Part shown: one piece after another, positions 60,717 through 64,000 of the stretch
Layout: each line of letters starts with the position of its first letter
Numbering within the stretch: the stretch's first letter is position 1
Assembly (NCBI GenBank): GCA_910579935.1
Contig: CAJTVQ010000012.1
Coordinates: forward strand, 20,844-84,843
Source of the DNA: an uncultured Lachnospiraceae bacterium
GTDB lineage: Bacteria; Bacillota; Clostridia; Lachnospirales; Lachnospiraceae
Direction: 5' to 3'
Length of the DNA stretch: 64,000 nucleotides
The notes under the pieces: generated by a model
The model's database searches: none
What the model was told of the DNA's origin: nothing
Seen by the model: only the letters and a program-made list of their open reading frames with translations
Position numbers and translations under genes: made by a program

Positions 60717-62201
60717 ATGAAAACAGGATTTGACAATAAGCAATATCTGAAACTGCAGTCCGAACATATCCGGGAACGGATCTCCACGTTCGACAATAAG
60801 CTGTATTTGGAATTTGGCGGCAAATTATTCGACGATTACCATGCCTCCAGAGTTCTTCCCGGCTTCCGGCCCGACAGTAAACTGAATATGCTGCTCCAGC
60901 TGAAGGAACAGGCGGAGATCGTCATCGTGATCAGTGCGGATGCAATCGAAAAAAACAAAGTCCGGGGCGATCTCGGCATTACCTACGATCTGGATGTCCT
61001 GCGCCTGATTGACGCGTTCCGTTCCATTGAACTCTATGTCGGAAGCATCGTTATCACACGCTATGCCGGACAGCCTGCAGCGGATCATTTCCGCGAGCGG
61101 CTTTCCAATCTGGGCATCCGCTCCTACCTGCACTATATCATTGAAGGATACCCGGGCAACATCAATCATATCGTCAGTGAAGAGGGATATGGGAAAAACG
61201 ACTATATCGAGACCTCCAGGCCCCTGGTAGTCGTTACTGCCCCCGGCCCCGGCAGCGGCAAAATGGCAACCTGTCTCTCCCAGCTCTATCACGAACACAA
61301 AAGAGGCATAAAAGCAGGTTACGCAAAATTTGAAACTTTCCCCATTTGGAACCTGCCTCTGCGCCATCCGGTCAATGTGGCTTATGAAGCGGCTACCGCA
61401 GATTTAAATGACGTAAACATGATAGACCCGTTCCACCTGGAAGCATACGGGAAGACCACGGTTAACTACAACCGGGACATTGAGATTTTTCCTGTACTGA
61501 ATTCCATGTTTGAACGAATTTTGGGATACAACCCTTATAAATCTCCTACCGATATGGGTGTCAATATGGCAGGCAACTGCATAATTGATGATGAAGTATG
61601 CAGGGAAGCCTCCAGGCAGGAAATCATACGCCGTTATTATCAGGCGCTCTATGACAGGAAAAAAGAACGTATGGGGGCAAAAGAAGTAGTATACAAACTG
61701 GACCTTCTTATGAAACAGGCCTCCATCAGCATGGAGGATCGCAAAGTCGTTCCCGTCGCCATGATGCGTCAGGAAAATACCGGTCATCCCGCCGTAGCGG
61801 TTGAATTGCCCGACGGACAGATCATTACGGGAAAAACGACCGATTTATTAGGCGCCTCCGCCGCCGCTCTGCTCAATGCGCTGAAAATCCTGGGCGGTAT
61901 CAGGCATGACCGGCATCTGGTATCCCCTGCCTTTATTGAACCGATACAAAAATTAAAAACCGATTATCTGGGCAGCCGCAATCCCCGCTTACATACCGAC
62001 GAAATACTGATTGCTTTATCCGCCAGCGCTGCCGGCGATGCGGATGCCAGCCTTGCTCTTTCCCAGCTCCCGAAACTGAACGGCTGCGAAGTACATTCCA
62101 CGGTCATTTTATCCTCCGTGGATGAAACGATGTTCCGCAAGCTTGGTATGCATTTAACCTGTGAACCGGTATATGAAACAAATCGGATTTTCCATAAATA
62201 A
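60717..62201 (+). CDS. DUF1846-domain protein
   Basis: 494 residues, full length for the family. Motifs: a P-loop-like VVTAPGPGSGKMATCLSQLYHE, AYGKTTVNYNRDIEIFPVL and SPTDMGVNMAGNCI. Function not established. 11 bases after pyrG, so cotranscribed. Confidence 0.9.
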   Translation: MKTGFDNKQYLKLQSEHIRERISTFDNKLYLEFGGKLFDDYHASRVLPGFRPDSKLNMLLQLKEQAEIVIVISADAIEKNKVRGDLGITYDLDVLRLIDAFRSIELYVGSIVITRYAGQPAADHFRERLSNLGIRSYLHYIIEGYPGNINHIVSEEGYGKNDYIETSRPLVVVTAPGPGSGKMATCLSQLYHEHKRGIKAGYAKFETFPIWNLPLRHPVNVAYEAATADLNDVNMIDPFHLEAYGKTTVNYNRDIEIFPVLNSMFERILGYNPYKSPTDMGVNMAGNCIIDDEVCREASRQEIIRRYYQALYDRKKERMGAKEVVYKLDLLMKQASISMEDRKVVPVAMMRQENTGHPAVAVELPDGQIITGKTTDLLGASAAALLNALKILGGIRHDRHLVSPAFIEPIQKLKTDYLGSRNPRLHTDEILIALSASAAGDADASLALSQLPKLNGCEVHSTVILSSVDETMFRKLGMHLTCEPVYETNRIFHK

Positions 62202-62227
62202 CGGACAGCCGCACATGCGGCTGTCCG
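62202..62227 (+). terminator. Terminator of the pyrG operon
   Basis: CGGACAGCCGCA / TGCGGCTGTCCG with a two-base loop, then TTTTCTTT. Confidence 0.85.
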
Positions 62228-62347
62228 TTTTCTTTACAATATTTGTCACGCCTCCCTAACGCATATATTTATCCGCACGGAACAAACTATAAACGTCACA
62301 GACAAAAGATATTGGACATCTATCAAGAAAGGAGCTTACGCATAAAA

Positions 62348-62650
62348 ATGAAAGACATAGATAAAGATACTTTGGGAGAGGCACTGGCCCGAAACACCCT
62401 GGACGATATTCCGCATCCTAAAAGCGATGCAAAAGAAATCGTCGGCCTTGTAAAAAGCAGCGGCCGGATTACCGGTTACCAGCTCTCTGACGGCTCCACT
62501 GTCTCCAAACAGGAAGGAGTTGATCTCGCCAAAGAAGGAGAGATAAAAGGGGTCGGTATCGCACACCGGAAAGATACCGAATATCTGAAATCCCTGCCCG
62601 ATCATTCAGAGAACAATAATCTAGGGAACCTCCCTTCCGTATCGGGCTGA
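62348..62650 (+). CDS. DUF3892-domain protein
   Basis: 100 residues from the ATG at 62348 (AAGGAG upstream); a longer frame begins at 62243. Residues ~30-90 match DUF3892 (EIVGLVKSSGRITGYQLSDG, AKEGEIKGVGIAHRK). Small basic-acidic protein, function unknown. Confidence 0.78.
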   Translation: MKDIDKDTLGEALARNTLDDIPHPKSDAKEIVGLVKSSGRITGYQLSDGSTVSKQEGVDLAKEGEIKGVGIAHRKDTEYLKSLPDHSENNNLGNLPSVSG

Positions 62651-62656
62651 TGACCG

Positions 62657-62707
62657 TAAGAAAGCAGAGGCCGTTTGTTTGTCAATACAGCGGCCCCTGC
62701 TTTCTTA
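62657..62707 (+). terminator. Terminator after the DUF3892 gene
   Basis: TAAGAAAGCAGAGGCCG pairs with CGGCCCCTGCTTTCTTA, then TCTTTTT. Confidence 0.8.
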
Positions 62708-62735
62708 TCTTTTTATTCCTTCATATCCGCGTAAA

Positions 62736-63284
62736 TCATAACTCCTTTATTAAGGCGTGAAGTATCATGATATGATATTCCTCGTCTATGACGATTCTCT
62801 CCAATACAGCCTGCACACAATCATCTTTTATCATACCGATATGCATTTTATACTGGCTGATTGCCGCCTTTTCCGCTTCTATATCTGCAAACAGCATTTT
62901 TTTTGCATTTTCCGGAAGCGTTAAATATTCCGGTGTCCACATTCTTCGCCTTCCGCTGTGATTTACAGCCGTAAAATCAATAGCGCCGCCCAGCAGGACG
63001 ATCAATTCCCCCAGCTTCTGCAAATGCATCATTTCGGCCATGGCAATTCCCAAAAGTATCTTTGCTACAGGACACTTTTCACAGGATAACCTGTTTTCAT
63101 TATTAATATACTGCATAATCGCTGACAATTCGGACACGGAACCGCAATAATCAACGCTGAGCAGGTCAGCATACTGCTGATTTTCCCTTCTCACCTCGAT
63201 AACAGGATAAGGTAAGTCTGCCATGATCGGCTTTATGCCTGAAAAATTACAGGCAGACGACAGTGGATTTCTTTTTTGTTCCAT
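62736..63284 (-). CDS. Ferritin-like di-metal protein
   Basis: 182 residues of mainly helices. Metal-binding pattern Glu (SELSAIMQY), Glu-x-x-His (AEMMHLQKLGEL), Glu (DIEAEKAAISQY) and EEYHIMILH, as in rubrerythrin/CotJC-type ferritin-like proteins. It has four Cys near the start and centre. Possibly peroxide protection or a spore-coat type protein. Confidence 0.8.
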   Translation of the reverse strand: MEQKRNPLSSACNFSGIKPIMADLPYPVIEVRRENQQYADLLSVDYCGSVSELSAIMQYINNENRLSCEKCPVAKILLGIAMAEMMHLQKLGELIVLLGGAIDFTAVNHSGRRRMWTPEYLTLPENAKKMLFADIEAEKAAISQYKMHIGMIKDDCVQAVLERIVIDEEYHIMILHALIKEL

Positions 63285-63349
63285 CTTTAATTCTCCTATT
63301 CTTTCTCTATAATAATATATTGGTTCCGAATAATTTTGTGAAGTGAATT

Positions 63350-63436
63350 GATTTTGCCCTACAAACCGCCTATACTATACATATAATCAGATACCGCCGT
63401 ATGGGGAAAAACCGAATTCCATACGGCGGTTTTCTG
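63350..63436 (+). promoter_or_regulatory. Recombinase promoter with immediate leader terminator
   Basis: TTGATT, 17 bases, TATACT (63373-63378), then a stem ACCGCCGTATGG / CCATACGGCGGT (63395-63432) and TTTT. Same promoter-then-terminator plan as at 31956-32023 and 40181-40251. Confidence 0.6.
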
Positions 63437-63475
63437 TTTCATTTTTTACAATAATCAGACAAAGGAGACTGAGTT

Positions 63476-63946
63476 ATGAATAATTTGCAAGCCATGATGG
63501 AACATTATTTTGAATTCTGCCAGTACCAAAAACGGCTGGATTCCAAAACACTGAAAGCATACCGGATTGATTTGGGGCAGTTCCTGTCCCGCATCACCTC
63601 AACCAGTCCATCCGATATCACACCGGATATATTGGAAAACTATATCGCGACACTTCATCAGACATATAAACCCAAAACCGTCAAGCGGAAAATTGCATCT
63701 ATAAAAGCCTTTTTCCGGTATATGGAATACAAAGATTACATCAGCGTAACACCTTTCAGTAAAATACAGATCAAATTTCGGGAACCCGTCATTCTGCCGA
63801 AAACCATACCCCTGCACACTATGGAGAGCCTACTGGCGGCCGTTTACAGACAACGTGCCCAAACCCGGACACCTTATCAGAAAAAGAGCGCCCTGCGCGA
63901 TATTGCTGTTATGGAGCTTTTGTTTGCCACCGGCATGAGGATTTCC
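63476..63946 (+). pseudogene. Tyrosine recombinase (XerD-like), interrupted
   Basis: ATG at 63476 with AAAGGAG. The N-terminal SAM-like DNA-binding domain (YFEFCQYQKRLDSKTLKAYRIDLGQFL, KPKTVKRKIASIKAFFRYME) and the start of the catalytic domain (LFATGMRIS with the first catalytic Arg, codon 155) are normal. After Ser157 the expected E-L-x-x-L pattern is replaced by DDHVIIRLKLDKPSKYAG, so the gene seems broken by another sequence. It could be a truncated copy; the window end prevents a decision. Confidence 0.65.
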
Positions 63947-64000
63947 GATGACCACGTTATAATAAGACTAAAGTTAGACAAACCCAGTAAATACGCTGGT
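63947..64000. other. Possible end of an inserted element
   Basis: The last 54 bases are unlike the recombinase. They are AT-rich and end with a CCAG...CTGG palindrome (CCAGTAAATACGCTGG). They may be the terminal region of an insertion; too short to identify. Confidence 0.35.

Noticed and set aside
63985..64000. Terminal inverted repeat of a named insertion sequence
   Set aside because: Only 54 bases are visible, no transposase or target duplication can be seen.

Overview
The window looks like a chromosome segment from an anaerobic Gram-positive of the class Clostridia, most likely a Lachnospiraceae relative. The reasons are strong AGGAGG-type ribosome binding sites, a T-box leader on thrS, a two-gene SUF system, the hprK / ROK glucokinase / murB / rapZ / whiA / HPr-like operon, and protein sequences typical of that family. 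The family is inferred from gene content; no rRNA or other direct marker is present. Family names are from recognition of motifs, not from searches.

Bases 1-13.97 kb are an AT-rich, almost entirely minus-strand RiPP (ribosomally made, modified peptide) locus under Agr-type quorum sensing. It has three Cys-rich precursor peptides sharing an LGKK leader, two radical SAM/SPASM maturases, two copies of a peptide-maturation protein (one cut by the window start) and an acyl-carrier-like protein. It also has a subtilisin-like protease, an ABC exporter, an AgrB/AgrD pair and an AgrC/AgrA-like two-component system. Four promoters in the locus carry the same tandem direct repeat (CATTTTCTGCAA, 20-21 bp apart) at a nearly fixed 28-29 bp from the -10, which reads as the operator set of the LytTR response regulator. 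This is the strongest candidate for an undescribed system here.

Bases 13.98-14.65 kb are gene debris (DUF3788-like and AraC/GyrI-like remnants). Bases 14.75-26.75 kb are a GC-richer minus-strand operon encoding a PAAR-like/RHS polymorphic toxin, two VgrG-like spike proteins, two DUF1795/EagR-like putative chaperones, small accessory proteins, a candidate immunity protein and a DUF1266 lipoprotein. No sheath, tube or ATPase gene is in the window. A duplicated ~57 bp promoter segment lies upstream of both the lipoprotein and the spike operon.

Bases 26.8-40 kb hold a two-gene SUF Fe-S system, an aldo/keto reductase, a P-II/Amt ammonium module with two attenuator-like hairpins, an acetyltransferase, a cyclophilin, a large WYL-like/SF1 helicase/DUF2726 protein that could be a stand-alone defence protein, a lipoprotein and T-box-controlled thrS lacking its TGS domain.

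Bases 40-64 kb are mainly housekeeping: an AGCS symporter, membrane proteins, fba, a diacylglycerol kinase family protein, the hprK-to-Crh-like operon, a divergent response regulator/hybrid kinase pair, uvrC, ftsH, pyrG, a DUF1846 protein, a DUF3892 protein and a ferritin-like protein. The window ends in a tyrosine recombinase gene whose reading frame diverges just after its first catalytic Arg. Several promoters are followed at once by an intrinsic terminator, suggesting frequent leader attenuation. No tRNA, rRNA or CRISPR array was seen.
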